From assembly GCA_038030265.1 (NCBI GenBank), contig CM075941.1, positions 13,888,001-13,952,000 on the forward strand: 64,000 bases of DNA. Direction: 5' to 3'. A program made the translations under genes and the position numbers. The notes below the pieces were generated by a model that worked only from the letters and a program-made list of their open reading frames with translations, had not been told where the DNA came from and made no database searches. This DNA comes from Corythucha ciliata. Lineage: Eukaryota; Arthropoda; Insecta; Hemiptera; Tingidae. Positions 37,066-49,920 of this stretch are shown one piece after another; positions within the stretch are counted from its first letter, which is position 1, and each line of letters begins with the position of its first letter.

Positions 37066-38129
37066 CTCTGGAGCGTATGCCACTTACAAAATCCGTTTAT
37101 TCTGAAAGGGAAATTCTTCAAATTGGCAACGCTGTTGCTCGCGCTTCGATTTTGTTTCCACAATCTATTATTTTTCGCCTCGCGTGTACCGAAATCTCGA
37201 CTTACGCGCTTCTCTCGTCCGTAGGTTTTTCGAGTGGTGAATCCACCGGGGGTGACTTTAAAATCCGCACCCTGGAAAATTCGAACCAATTTTTGCCCTT
37301 TATAAAGCGGCGCCGGCGCCTTGTCCGCTTATAGAGCGACGGCCCTTTTTCGCTGGAAGTTTTAAATGCCTCCCTCGGTAGACGGATAGACAATAAATCA
37401 AAATCTTTCAATCATTCTGAAAAAAAAAAAAAAACATTAATGGGTAGACCAGAGCTGACATACGAGAGCCAGTCGTTGGGTGGCTTGAGATTGTTGGACA
37501 GATGGGGGGGGGGGGATTGGAGAAGCTTGGAAATATTATTTCGATAAATCTTAATCAAATCCTACGGGGGCTGGAAGTCGAATCCTTGTAGCGTTTTTTT
37601 TTTAACTACCGAAAAAATGATGAGGCGTTCGAGAAAAAAAAAATCCGGGCGATATCTTTTGAAGAATAAGAAAGTAAAAATGGAGACTCGGTAATTAAGA
37701 TATGGATATAAATTGAGATGTGAAGACGGGGCCCTAAAGCTACTGAAGGTCAAAGTGGGGAGGAGATGTCCAGCTAGGAGGCCTTCCTCCTTCTCTTTCT
37801 CGTCCTCTTCGTCGTCTTCTTCTTCTTCGTCTCCTTTCCTCTTATTATTCTTCTTCATCTTCTCCGATGGACCACACGCACTCTCTGCATATTGCAACTT
37901 CTCTCTCGAGTTACCCTGCTGACGCGTTCATTTCTTCTTCTTTTTCAAGTTATTTCGATGACTGATTACCTTCAGACTGGTAAACTCTAAAATTATTCGT
38001 CAGCAGGTTGAAAATTCTCGAAGATATGCAAATATTAAGACCGATTTACACCTATCGTGCACGCTTTCGATCCGACACCGTCAGTCATCCATTCGGAAGG
38101 TTGTACGGGGAGTCCTGTGGGGTAACGGT
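37066..38129. other. no gene seen; TTC/TCG-rich tract
   Basis: A pyrimidine triplet tract at about 37785-37862 encodes an acidic low-complexity frame on the minus strand. Nothing else is supported. Confidence 0.45.
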
Positions 38130-38490
38130 TTGGCCATTTGAAAAACGAACTTTGTGATGGTTTTAGCTCTTTAAAAATCCAATTTCGCGGGGTTCACCTC
38201 GTTGAAAAAACAAATTTCGTGAGTTGGGCGTTTCTAAAAAACAAACTTCACGATTTTTTCCCCTTTTCAAACACCGAATTTGGTGACTTCGACGATGTGG
38301 CTATTTGAAAAACGAATTAGGCCGGTTGCTTTACAACAATGACGAAATTTTCTCGTTTGGCTTTATCAAAGACGAAATTCGTGGTTTTGGCTGGTGAAAA
38401 AAATAGGAATTTCGTGAAAAACAATGAGGTCGAGGGTTTCGCCTGTCAAAAGTAAACAAACTTCAAGGCTTTGGCTCTTCGAGTGCCGGA
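38130..38490. repeat. degenerate array, family G, inverted orientation
   Basis: Units of about 30 bp of the type GGTTTGGCTTTTTGAAAAAC followed by GAATTTCGTG, the reverse complement of the 34830 array. Confidence 0.6.
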
Positions 38491-38984
38491 CATCGGGTGA
38501 TCGGGGCTAACTTTTTTTATGTGTGTGTAGGTTACACAAGGGTTACGTTATCACATTTTCACATGCGATTCACTTGCAGGTAACAGTCCATCTGAATAGC
38601 CCCGATGTCGTCTTAAAAGCCAATTACGAGGGGGAGAAAGGAGTCGGTATAAATATTGGAAGTTGAATTTGTGGTGGTAATGGGGGAGGAGGATCTCTGT
38701 GAATTCCGGCATTGATCAGAAGCCCCTGTACAGGGGTAATTTCGCCTGTTTTCTCACCTGTACGGCTTCGAGGATGTTAAGCGCAGGGGTTGACGAGAAA
38801 CTGTGGCTGGGCTATGATTAGGGGCTGTGGTTAGCGATGCGGCGGGGGACTCGTGGTTGGGCGCTGTGATTGGACGGCAGGGATCGAGGGCAGGCCTTTC
38901 AAGAGGTGGCAAGGAGGGGGGGGCGGCCTTCCTCAGGAGATCGGATCTTAGAAATCACGAAAATAATAAAATATGAAACAAGGA

Positions 38985-39240
38985 AAGTTTTACTGTGGTT
39001 GAAGCTTGACTGTGGTCGGAGTTTTGCTGTGGTTCGTAGCTTTGCTGGTGTTGGACATTTGCTGTGGTTGAACGTTTGCTGTGGTTGATGGACATCATCT
39101 GTTTTGGTCCGAAATCTGTTGTGGTTGGACCTTTGCCGTGGTCAGATCTTTGCTGTGGTTGAACCTTTGCTGTAGTTGATGCATTGCTGTGGTTGCATTT
39201 GCTGTGGTTCGACATTTGCTGTGGTTGGAAATTGGCACGT
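38985..39240. repeat. minisatellite, family B variant
   Basis: About 13 units of about 18-20 bp, TTTGCTGTGGTTGAACC. Confidence 0.7.
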
Positions 39241-39284
39241 TTTTGTAAATGGAAAACGCCATCAATCATAAAATCAACCACTAG

Positions 39285-39995
39285 CTCATCAGCTTATGAA
39301 TTCCCATAAAATTACATGTTTTCTCATAAAACAAACAATTTCCTTATGAAATCGAAAAATTTCTTCGTGAAACTGACAAGTTTTATCATGAAACGGACAA
39401 TTTCACCATAAAATGTCCCTTGGCGAGGCGTTTTGAATGACGTCGCATGAATTTTGCCTTGAAATTGTCGATTTGCTTGAGCGTTTCACCGAATGTTGTT
39501 TTTTGTTAACAGTGGGGCATTGTGTTGTGTGTGAATTCCGGTTTAAATGCGACCATTCGCGTAAATAACGCTTAGCACGTGAAGTTTTACACGGTTTTTG
39601 CCCTGAATGAGGCCTTACGCTAAAATATTGGCCTGGGTGTGATGTTTCGTTCTAAAGTTGGAGCATTTTAAAAATAAATTACGCCTCCATTGTTGAGTTT
39701 CCCGTGAATTATTTCCCATGTTCGGCTTCAAATGGACAATTTTCTCATAATAACAACACAGTTTTCCATGGTAAGGTTTATGAAATAGACAATTCCTCGT
39801 ACAATTTGCGAGTTGAACGTGCGTGTTTCCCTCGATCTTGTATTTTGCCCACAAAATGGGGACATTTAGCGTACATTTTTCCGTCGGTGCGCCACAGCCG
39901 TTTCGAAACAGTTTTTCTCTCCCCCATACATGTGACGTTTCGCGTGAATTTTGACCTTGGCGTGGCATTTCGCGCATAAATTTCTCGGATTTCAC
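39285..39995. repeat. degenerate array, family H
   Basis: Units of about 27-30 bp with CATGAAACGGACAATTTC and CTCATAAAAC-type segments. Regular at 39290-39430 and strongly diverged afterwards. Confidence 0.55.
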
Positions 39996-40009
39996 TCACT
40001 GAAAAAGCA

Positions 40010-40920
40010 ATTTTGCAGGAATTTCATTGCCGGCAAACCTACCGGCCCAATTTAGAGACCAATCTGGTTTGTGCCACCCAGTGAAATTGGTTTACTGGCG
40101 CTACAAAATCCCCGAAATTGACTTTTAGTGAGCAAAATCAGATAAATTTATTTTACAGTGCACCGGATTCGGGAAATATTTTTATTTTGCGAGAAAATTC
40201 CGCGAAATTTGGCATTTTCGAGATCGAAATTCGAGAAATTGATTTTTGGAGAGTCAATCCTGTGAAAATGGTTTTAAAGTGCGACAAAATCAGCTAACAC
40301 GGTCTCTCAATTGAGCTACTATGCGAAATTGGTTTGTCAGCTACTGACAAAATTAATTTAAAAAAAAAAATTTACTGTCGCATTTTGGCGCATATACGAT
40401 ACCAAGCGGGAGTCTCATGTCGTTTACGTTTGGCTGAGAGGGTGGATACGATGTTTTTGATGGCGCTTACGTTTTCCCGTCCAAATTTCAAAGCTAAAAA
40501 AAAAAAAAAAATTAACCCAATTTTGGCTTATTTTGTTGTTGTTTTATGTACAGGTACGTGCGATAGAATCTAAAAAACCCAAAAGCTCAAATTGACGAAA
40601 ATTGGCGCTTACGATACTTTGCCTTTCCAGTAACGATATGTAGGTGATATTTATTTCTTAATGAACTCGACACGTGAAAACCACAAAATCGGTTATTAGA
40701 GAGCGAAATCTGAGAAACGTGTTTTATCAGTGAGCCAGATACAGGAAAATAGCTAATTTATCGGCAAGAGAAATCAGGAAGAATCACAAAAACCACGAAA
40801 GTGTCTTTTAAATTAGTTCACCACTCGAAAATTTGTGGGGTCAGCACGAAAGAAGCACAAAATTGGTGATGGAAATTGGGTGAAATTGAGAAAATTGGTT
40901 TACTGCTGAGCCGTACCTTG
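40010..40920. repeat. degenerate array, family G variant
   Basis: Units of about 30 bp, GAGCGAAATCCGAGAAATTG followed by GTTTTA, interrupted at about 40360-40660 by diverged sequence with poly-A. Confidence 0.5.
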
Positions 40921-41059
40921 CTGTACAAAATGTGGCGATCCCGATGGATTTTTACTTATTGGAGGTATCTAGGATGGTCAGCTGCCCCACTAAGCGCTTA
41001 AAGTCTAAGGGAGGGCAACTGACTAATCCTACCAACCAAAAAAAAAAAAAAAAAAATGT

Positions 41060-41125
41060 TGAACCACAGCGAAGCTCTAACCACAGAAAAGCTCAAACCA
41101 CTGTGAAGCTCCAACCTTACCAATA
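41060..41125. repeat. family B fragment, inverted
   Basis: Three units of CTAACCACAGAAAAGCTC type after a run of A. Confidence 0.6.
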
Positions 41126-44100
41126 TTTTAGGATTCTCCACAAGGGAAATCCGAAAACTGAGACGAATTTCGAATAGGAAGATTCAATGAAAGGGCTTTC
41201 ACTTTGATGCCTCCGTTTTAAAATACCGTACGAACTTTCCCGCGGACACCGCTGAAGTCCAAAGAAGAGTCGCCTGATGCATATGGAACTCGCTGGACAG
41301 CTCAGGTGTCTTGGATGGATCCATGGACGCTTTTTAAGTACATACTGGTGGCACCCTTACATTTGGGGTGGGTTTGTTTTTTAACGAGCGCTCGTACTAT
41401 AGTGACCCTAGGGGTAGAGAAAATCGGCTGATACGAGCGACCATGACGCGAAACATTCATTTCTGGACCGTTTAAGGGCCACTGCACTAGCGGCCAGGTT
41501 GCGTGTCAACCTCATGACTCATGAATCACGTGTTTCTCAGACCAGTACCTTTGAGAAAATGACCCTAAAATTTGACTCGATGGGATTTTGGAGGCGGTTC
41601 TGATGATTTATTTGCACAAGTGACTTCGACTCCAAGGGGGAGGGGCATGGCCCCTGTGCCCCCCCTTGAAACCGCCACTCTCACACCAACGCTCTGGGGG
41701 AGCTATATGGAAACGTGAAACATCCGGCTAAATTACTAGGTAGGTATTTAAAAACGACTATTTGTCCGTGAAATCTGAAATTCAGACGCAATACTCGTAA
41801 AACTCTAGCTTGGAGCTCCCCCCCCCCACCCCAACAACCAACGAAGTCTGTTGGCTTAGGCACACTTAAATACTGTTTTTCAAGATCCATGGTACGCGGG
41901 GAATACGGCCAAAAATCAGTTAGAGGTCAGTTCCCTCATCATCACAACACTTTAGTCCCCACTTCACCACACCCCTTGATCCACTGAGCGTTGTTTCACT
42001 ACCTTTTTTTTCGCGGTGTTAGTGAAAAAAAAAAAAAAAATGCCTTTGGACGTCAGTTGTGGTGGACGTCAGGGGTGGAGCTGAAGCTCACGACCATATC
42101 CCAAGCTCCCTTTTTTCTTCGCAGCCCTCTTGTCTGATGGAGAGGTAACTGTCGTGAAATGAAATTTAAATCGCGCGCAGCAGTTTTTAATTGAGAAGAC
42201 CCGGGGGATCATTTTCTATATTTGTGGAATGCAGACCCTGGACGAGTCTCTCTCTCTCCGCCTTAATCACACCATTGACGGGGCGGCATTTCCAAGTTTT
42301 TGCATATTTTGGAGATGAACAAAACCTAATAATAATTATTTATTAATTAATGATAGTAATAATGGAAAGTATTCTTTATTGACCAAGTTTTGTTTAGAAG
42401 AAAGGCGAGCCGATTTTTGTATTTGTTTACCAAAGTATTATTCATCCTCTTTGTGTCAATTTTTCGAAGAATTACCCCTCCCCCTGCCCCAAACCACCGT
42501 GCACCTTGTCACCCAGCCGGACCATGCCCAGCCCTCCCATCTCGGAAGCCTTTTTGATGGTTTGATTTAGTGGCGGTGAGTAAGAGAGAGGTCCCTTTTT
42601 GGCTTAAAATGCGGCGAGCCCCGCCGGGCCACAGCTGCCCACCCAATTCCCCTTGCCAAACAATAAAAGATCAATACAAAAAAAAAAAAAAAAAAAAAAA
42701 TACGACAATAGTTCACCAGCAGCAAACAGCTGACACTTCACTCAAATGAAACGGAAAACCCTATTATACGGAAGGAATAGGAGCCCATTCATTCCTGCCA
42801 CATTAACCTATTTTGAGTGACATTGAATAGAGTCCTCCTTCCTCCCATTTTTTTTTCAAGGTACCGCACGGTACAACTTAACAAATAAAGAGGCTCATTC
42901 ATGCCGTTTAACTAGGCAGAAAATTCGCTTTTTACGATTTTAAAATTCCCCCCTGATTTGTTTATTTTAAAATAGGAAAAAAAAACCTGTTGCTTTGGAC
43001 GGTGAACCTCAGTGGAGGGACTCATTCTTTATTCATTGCTTCAATTTGCACTTTGACGTTGTGGAACATTTTTTTCCTTTATTCCGTACGACATGCAATT
43101 CGAGAAGAGGCGGAGCAACATCCCCCCTCCGCCCACCAATTTGCGGTAGTGTCAGGAATCTCATATATAGAGCCCCGGGCGAATTTTGAACGAGTTTTTT
43201 TATGACTGGAAATAGCTGGGAATTGATTTAATTAGTTCCCCACCCCTAAAGGAATTTTAATTTACGTTTATGACGATCTTGAATGCGTCGAATTGAATGT
43301 TGTGGGTAACTGCTGGGGGGGTTTTGTTGGCTACACATTGGGGAAAGGTGATGATAGCCGTGGAGAGACATAACATATGGCTCTCGCCATCGCTCATGCA
43401 TCTGTCTCTTCTCCGGGGTAAAATTCACACCGTATAGAAAAAGCCCTTTTGCCCTCCCAACGCTTACTATACAGCACGAGGGAGACAAACGGCGCCTCTC
43501 CCATCCAAACACCGTCTGAGTTTTAACCGTGGAGTGTAAACTTCTGGTGACGTTATGGTGCGGGCTATGAAAAAATTAAGACACAACTTTATAAATCCCA
43601 TGAAGTAAAAACTCGGAAATCTCGTTTTCCCCCCTCTCCTCTTCTTCCTGTTCCACGAACCATCAACTTCCGTAATTGTAGTTGCCAGCTTGTTTAAAGC
43701 CGATGAAATTAGCCTATTGAAAGCCCTCCCACCCCCACAGCGCCCACATCATCACCACTCAACTACACCCTTCAAGAAAATCAAGCGTACGACAGACAGA
43801 TTATGATATCATACGGAGATTCATGTTCAATTTGTGCTACTTCATGCTTTAACAAGCTTCGTAAGCTTACCATTAAGTTGAATAAAAAGAGAGAGAGCGA
43901 CATAGAAAAGAGGTTCGTTATCACTACATTTTTCTCTCTCTTTTGTTGCGTAAGACAAAAAATTCTTCTCTCCTGTGATTTACCGACCTTGCGAAGGTCA
44001 ATAAATAAGAAAACAAGAAGGAGCAAAGGAGAACATTTTTCTTTATTAGCACGGTGAGTAGTTCGGGGGCTGGGCAGGAGGATGGGGGGGGGGCAGAAGA

Positions 44101-45256
44101 AAGGCGGTTAAAGAATGCGTACGAAATTTGAAACGAATGGCTTAATAATGAGGATCGTTTGTCTCGATTTATGTCACGGTTATGTAAATGAGCGGTGGTG
44201 GGTTGGGCCTGATAGTGGATAGGAGGGAGGGTTGCATGAGGTAGGGCCCCGCGTCTTCTGTGTTTGACACTTTTATGTACTTACTGAGCTTAAAAAACAA
44301 AATCATTGCTCGTAAAAAGAATACCGGTTACCTGGAGGAGTTTTTCTTCGAATGAGCCGGCAATTTAACACTTCCTCTCCTCCTCTCCCCCAACCATGTA
44401 CACATATTTTAAAAAATTAAGATTTATGTCAACTATCCGTTGAGTTTTATTTGATCGGCTATTCAAATTGATTAACACGCTATGAACGAGGTGTAGGCCA
44501 TCGCGAGAGGATTTTCGGCGCGAATATGAGCGTTAAGCCTATCCTATCCCCCCCCCCCATTCCACACCACCACCGAGGCCGCCGCCACCGCCGCGAGGCC
44601 TTTAAGAAAAATGGATACTTGCTATTCCTCTCACTCTTTTTACCCCCTTAAACCTACCAACCCCTCGCCCAGATTTCATTGGTGGTGAAGACCGCCTTTT
44701 AAGATAGAAATTCTTCAGCGAAAAGAAGAACAAGAACGGATGGTTGTTGGGTTTTGTGTGTGTGTGTGTTCGCGAGATGGGGTGAGTGGGTGTGTTATGG
44801 AGAAGGGTGGAGGGAAGTTTGCGGACTCCCCCGGACTATAAACATGGCCAAACAAGAATTCCGCTTCTTCTTCGTCGTCGTCTTCTTCGTCTTCTTCTTC
44901 ATCGTCCCGAAGAAGGGCCCCCGCGCTCTCACGCGCGCAATGACAGACTGATTGACTTTTGACATGGGGCGCTACCTAAACCTAAACAGGCACCGCTTTA
45001 ACCCGAAGGTTTTTAAAGGAATGTAATTTTTTCTACGTCGTCGTCCAGCCGATCGTCTTTTCTTTCTCCCCCCCCCCCACCAACAAGTCATCCTTATTTC
45101 AAGTCCAAACCGAAATTGTATTATTAAAACTCCGCAAAGAGGCTCGCGGGATAGCTGCTCGGGTTGTTTTATAAAACGGGAGAATCCAAAAAGGAAGTCG
45201 AGGAATGTAAAAGGTGCACTGAATTATTTTAAGAGAAATTCCTTCCACTTTTCTCT

Positions 45257-45294
<38 letters not shown>

Positions 45295-45412
45295 TCTCTC
45301 TCTCATTCCCTCTCACTCCTCAAAGTCAGTTGAAGAATGACGTTGGACTCTGGAGGAGTCGTCATCGATCAATCGGCCGAGCAATGGTACAACAAAATGT
45401 TAGGACGCCCCT
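41126..45412. other. no gene seen; one hAT-like end
   Basis: At about 41600-41680 a C/G-rich stretch ends in AAACCGCCACTC, which looks like the right end of a CAGTGGCGG-type hAT element; no partner end is found. A (GA/CT)n tract lies at about 45262-45304. A hydrophobic frame from 44844 is a low-complexity TTC/GTC run. Confidence 0.4.
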
Positions 45413-45548
45413 GCTATAAACAGGGGCGTAGCGTGACATTTTGATGCCCGGAGCGGTGTTCAAGGTTGATGCCCCCCCCCCCCTACTATAAAAACATGCG
45501 AGTATCCGCGCTACTCGCCTCAATCGGAAATTATCCAGGGCTTAGGGT

Positions 45549-46488
45549 CAGGGGTGAGCGCGTGACGCCGGACAGGCCGCGGGACGGGACTTGAAAATGG
45601 TTTGCGGGACGGGACGCTGGACAAAGCATAAATTTCCCGCGTGGGACGGGACTTCCCGGCGGAAATCGATTTTGTTTTTTTTTTTACTAAATAGTGAGAT
45701 AAACTAGAGAAACCAAATAATACGTTCGAATCAATGTAATAGAAAATTCATGTCTTTGGCCCAAAAACTTCCATTTTGAACACATTAAATACCTCTTACA
45801 TTTTATCCTTCCCTTGCCCGTTCCCGCCATTCGATACTAATAATAATGTTAGTGAAATGCTTGTCTGCTAGTTTGTAAAAGGCTGTATATAGGTACTTAT
45901 TGGACGTGAAAGAAAGTGTTGACCAGTAAATTTAGCCTTCTAAATTCACTGTTCAAACATTTATTATTAAATTTCGCAGTTGAAGAGCGTTAACTCTAAC
46001 GAAAAATTAAACGTTCTTTTAACATTTTACATGGAATATTTTGTCTGTGGAACTCTTTCGGGACAGGCAAAAATAAAAGAAAAACACGAAGAAAATCTTG
46101 TGGTTCCCCTCCGCCCAGGTTGTGAGGAGGGGGGCCATGTTGTCATTTTCTTGAAATTCTCCTCCACCTAATCATTTCTCTGCATTAGTGCATTAGCCAA
46201 TGGACAAGGGTTGCCCCCCCCCCCATGGTTCATTGGTCAGACCACCCGAAAACGATTCTTTTCTTTGAAAACATCTGTTGAGGGGAGGGGGGGGTATTTA
46301 TCATTTAATTTTTTGTCCCGCGGCACATGTGGGAAATCGCGTGTGAGACGGGACTTGAGTGCGCAGGACGGGAGTTGAGTGCGCGGGACGGGACGCGAGA
46401 CGGGAACTCAGCAAAAAAATGCGTGACGGGACGGGACGGAAAATGAAAAGTCCCATTCCCGTCCCGTCCAGTCCCGCGCGCACCCCTA
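45549..46488. mobile_element. non-autonomous hAT-like element, copy 2 (nested)
   Basis: A homologue of 15178-15993 in inverted orientation: CAGGGGTGAGCGCG start, CGCGCGCACCCCTA end, GGGACGGGAC subterminal motifs. Flanks CTTAGGGT (45541-45548) and CTTAGGGC (46489-46496) match at 7 of 8. Confidence 0.8.
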
Positions 46489-46729
46489 CTTAGGGCAGGG
46501 ACAACTTTCAGGGTTCTCGGGGAAATTTTCTCCCAAACATCGTAGTCAATTTACAGGGAACGGGGAATGACCATGCCCTATTTAACTAGGTACCTATATT
46601 TAACATATTCGCCTTTTTCAGAATAAACAGACTGTGGTAACAGATTCTTGGAATGCGAATGTTTCATAGTCTCTGTGAGCTAGATTTGCAGTAATAATTA
46701 AGCCAATATGATGAACGATCCAGAGAACC

Positions 46730-47180
46730 AACTTCACGAGAATGGGTCTTCAGGAAACCGATTTCGTGGGGTTTAATCGTTAAAAAAACCAATTTTGAGG
46801 GTTTGACTTTGCAGGAAAAAAAAGTTATGAGCTTGGCTTGGCTTACATGAAAAACACAACCTTTGAGGGTCCGGCTTTTCAAAAAACACTTTCACGGGTT
46901 TAACTCCTGAAACCCCTTATTTCGAGGATTGACTCTGAGTAGAACCAACTTGACAGGTTTTGCGCTTCAATAAACCAATCTCAAGGGCTTTAGTCGTTCA
47001 AAAATCAGTCTTGCGGGTTAGTATCTTCAAACAACAGAATTCGCGGAACTTGGAATACTCAAAAATACCAATTTTGGGGGTTATTTTTTGGTACAATAAA
47101 AAACAATTTTACGGATTCGGCTCTACATAAAAACAATTTTTCCTCCTTTGGTTAATCAAAAGACTTCAATTCCGTGAGGT
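46730..47180. repeat. degenerate array, family G, inside hAT-like element
   Basis: About 15 units of about 30 bp in the inverted orientation (GGTTTGACTTTGCAGG, CCAATTTCGTGGG), wholly inside the outer transposon. Confidence 0.65.
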
Positions 47181-47666
47181 TGGCTCTGTCAAATTCTTCC
47201 AGCTTACACTTGGCGTGTGGAAGGACGGAGGGTGTTTGCGTGGAACACTGACCGGGTGTGGGATGCAACCCGCAGCCCCTGGCACGCTCTGGCCAGTTCT
47301 TAAACTGTTTTGCCTCCAAAAGAGAGCCTTGGCAGCGCTCAAGACTCAGCTTAGATAGCTCTTGGGGGTGACCTGGTCTGTAATGGACCATTTTGTTCGG
47401 TTTTGGTGCCTCTTGGTAGACCTGAAGCCACGATTTCTTTCACGGAGCACCTATCAACTATGGTGACTAGGCAGTTGAATAGATGTGGAGTGTTTTGTAC
47501 CGGTGGTGAGCAAAAGGAGTCAATATTTATCCCAACTATGCTCGGTTCTTTAAACTTATTCACGTTAAAAATAAATAAAAGCCTCAGCCGGCTGATGCCC
47601 CATTTCAAGTGATGCCCGGGGCGGGCCGCCCCTCCGCCCCCCATACGCTACGCCACTGGCTATGAA

Positions 47667-48124
47667 TAAGCTAATCCGCGAAGTCTTCTTGGTTTCTGGG
47701 AGGGGGAGGGGTGATCTTTGACTTACAATACAGACTGTCTAAAATTTTCAGGCCCTTGAAGAATGAACTGGCAGAAAAGCGGAGACCAAGAATCGGATTT
47801 TTGATGGTGTGGCTGCAATGGGTGCTTAGCAATGGGTGACAGTTGCAGCACCAGAAGCGTGTGGGGACATGGCTAGCATGTCCTAAGGGCTTCGTGCCTT
47901 GCGGTTCGTTCTTCGTTCGGAGCAGCGGTCAAGCCACACACTGTGTTCGCTCTGTCACGATAACTTTAAATCGCTGGATGATTACTACACTGACTCATTG
48001 CATTGACACATAATGGACGGTGTAGTGGCGTGGGTAGTACCTGTGTCTCATCCACGTGGGGGTTTCATCGGCTACCCCCGCGGTTTATAGCTTCTTTCAA
48101 TGAAGGCAGTGGGATCAACTGCAG
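47667..48124. other. no gene seen
   Basis: Non-array sequence between the transposon and a family B fragment. Confidence 0.4.
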
Positions 48125-48262
48125 CCCCAAATCAGAGGCCTCAATACGGCCCTAAACCATAGGCTCCAACCACTTAGCCACACAGCTTCTACCACAGGCT
48201 CAACCACAGGCTCCAACCACAGACTCAACCACTAGTCCCAAGGACAAGCCCCAACCACAGCG
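48125..48262. repeat. family B, inverted
   Basis: Seven or so units of about 16-18 bp, CAACCACAGGCTCCAACC. Confidence 0.7.
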
Positions 48263-48959
48263 CCCAAATTAGTACAGTGAAAATTGTAATGTGTTTTCTC
48301 CAAAACGGTTTTTTTAGACAAGAAACTAAACGCCCTCTCCCTCGCCCACAGTATTCAACCAACGAACCGCTAAAAGTGCGACAAATAAGCAATTTCTCGG
48401 CGAGACTGGCTCTTAAAATGCCTAAATTCTATTTTCGAAAACACCAATTCAAAAACGTTTTGACCATTTTGCTGAACCCATGCCGTTCTCTGGGCACTAA
48501 AACGAAACGGTGAGCTGGCGAGTACCAATAAAGAAAGATAAGGCGCTCGTGAAATGTCTCTCAAGGGTGAATCCAGAGAAAACTACTGTGTCTTTTGTTG
48601 CTCTTCCCGTCGTAACCGAGACACAACAATGTAATTCCATTGTTTCCCAAAAATTGAAGGCTCAACGGTATCAGCTATCAATTAGCCCAGTGTTGGGAGA
48701 AAGTCGACTGCCGAAAGGCTTGGGAGCTTGCTTGACGTTTGAGTTTAAATGTATCAGAAACCACGTTCTTCTGTTCTCGTCACTTTAGGCCAACTGACTA
48801 CTTTTTTCCCATTATGTTACGGACGCTGACCACGACAAAACACTTTAAAAAAACACGAAACTTGTTATCATTTAACATATGTAGGGAGTACCGGTTTCAT
48901 TATCGCACGACACTAGCGCCGCTAGTGATAGCTACAGGGTTTCACTCGGTGAAAATAAA
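48263..48959. other. no gene seen
   Basis: Non-array sequence. Open frames of up to 119 codons without recognisable domains. Confidence 0.4.
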
Positions 48960-49920
48960 CAATAATTTCACTATTTTCACCAGCAGCGTACGAAGGACAC
49001 CGCTCCGGGCCAACCCACCAGGGAGGACGAACCCCCCCGCCCCATGCTTAAAAATGGAAAAATCGACTCCCGAATATCCGAGAGCTCGATGCTTATAGGG
49101 AAAGCAAATACAGCGGGCAAGTCCTCGAAAAAAGTGGGGAAAAGTGGCAATGCCCAGTTTCTGTACGTCCTCACGCGGCTAAAATTGAGAAATACGGCTA
49201 CCTATCGCTATACAATGGAGCAAAAAACCCCCAAATTCGTGGTGTCTGCGGAGACTGAAGGTAACATCGGGGCTAAAATGCATGAAAAAACGCTAATTCC
49301 TGCAGTTTCTGTATAAAGGTTCAAGAACGTGGCTAAAGCATTAAAAATAACCCTAATACCCGTGGCGCTAATACGCTAATTCCGGGCTAAAATTGAGAAA
49401 GAGCGCTAACACGGATAAAATTGAGAAAACGCCAATTCAGTGGCATTCAGTGGCTAAAAATGTAGAGAAATTGCTAATTCTCGGCTGAAATTGAGAGATA
49501 TAGCTATAATCTGCGGTCAAAATTGAGAAAAAAATGTCAATACGCGGCTGCAATTGAAAAATTACGGTTATTCGTGGGTTAAAATTGGGAACAACTCGTT
49601 AATTTGCGGCTGAAATGAAGAACAAGTGTTAAATCGTGGGCTAGAATTGAGCGAAAAGGCTAATTCAATGCAAAAGGTGAAAAATTGCTAATTTAGCGCT
49701 GAAATGTAAAAAAGTTCTAATTCGTGGCTATAAAATGGAGAAAGGCGCAAGAATGCGGCTAAAATTATTGATGGAATGCGCTAACGTGGACATCATAATT
49801 GGGAAAACGCCAATTGGTGGATTCTGGAGGCAACTTCGTGACTAAAATATAGAATAATCGCTAGTTAATCGCTAAATGTGATAGAAGCGTAAATCCGCAG
49901 CTAAATTTGGGAAAAAAGCT
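48960..49920. repeat. minisatellite, family A (block A7) with leader
   Basis: The leader at 48980-49100 (GTACGAAGGA, CAGGGAGGACGAAC, GGAAAAATCGACTCC, TATCCGAGAG) matches that of block A5. The array follows from about 49165 with about 24 units of about 30 bp. The end near 49910 has the AAAAAAGCTCTCATTTGC plus TATGGAGGTTATTTTAC punctuation. Confidence 0.75.

Larger units (their letters stand above)
45421..47658. mobile_element. composite hAT-like element (outer)
   Basis: The left end CAGGGGCGTAGCG and the right end CGCTACGCCACTG are inverted repeats with one mismatch. Both are followed inward by GATGCCCGG-type sequence. Flanks GCTATAAA (45413-45420) and GCTATGAA (47659-47666) match at 7 of 8 bases, a hAT-type duplication. 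It contains the nested element 45549-46488 and a family G array (46730-47180). No transposase frame is found, so it is non-autonomous. Confidence 0.75.

Noticed and set aside
41600..41680. CAGTGGCGG-type element
   Set aside because: Only one end is visible, with a changed terminal base; recorded as debris, not an element.
44844..44951. Signal-peptide-like Phe/Val-rich frame
   Set aside because: Produced by a TTC/GTC triplet tract; low complexity and no downstream exon.
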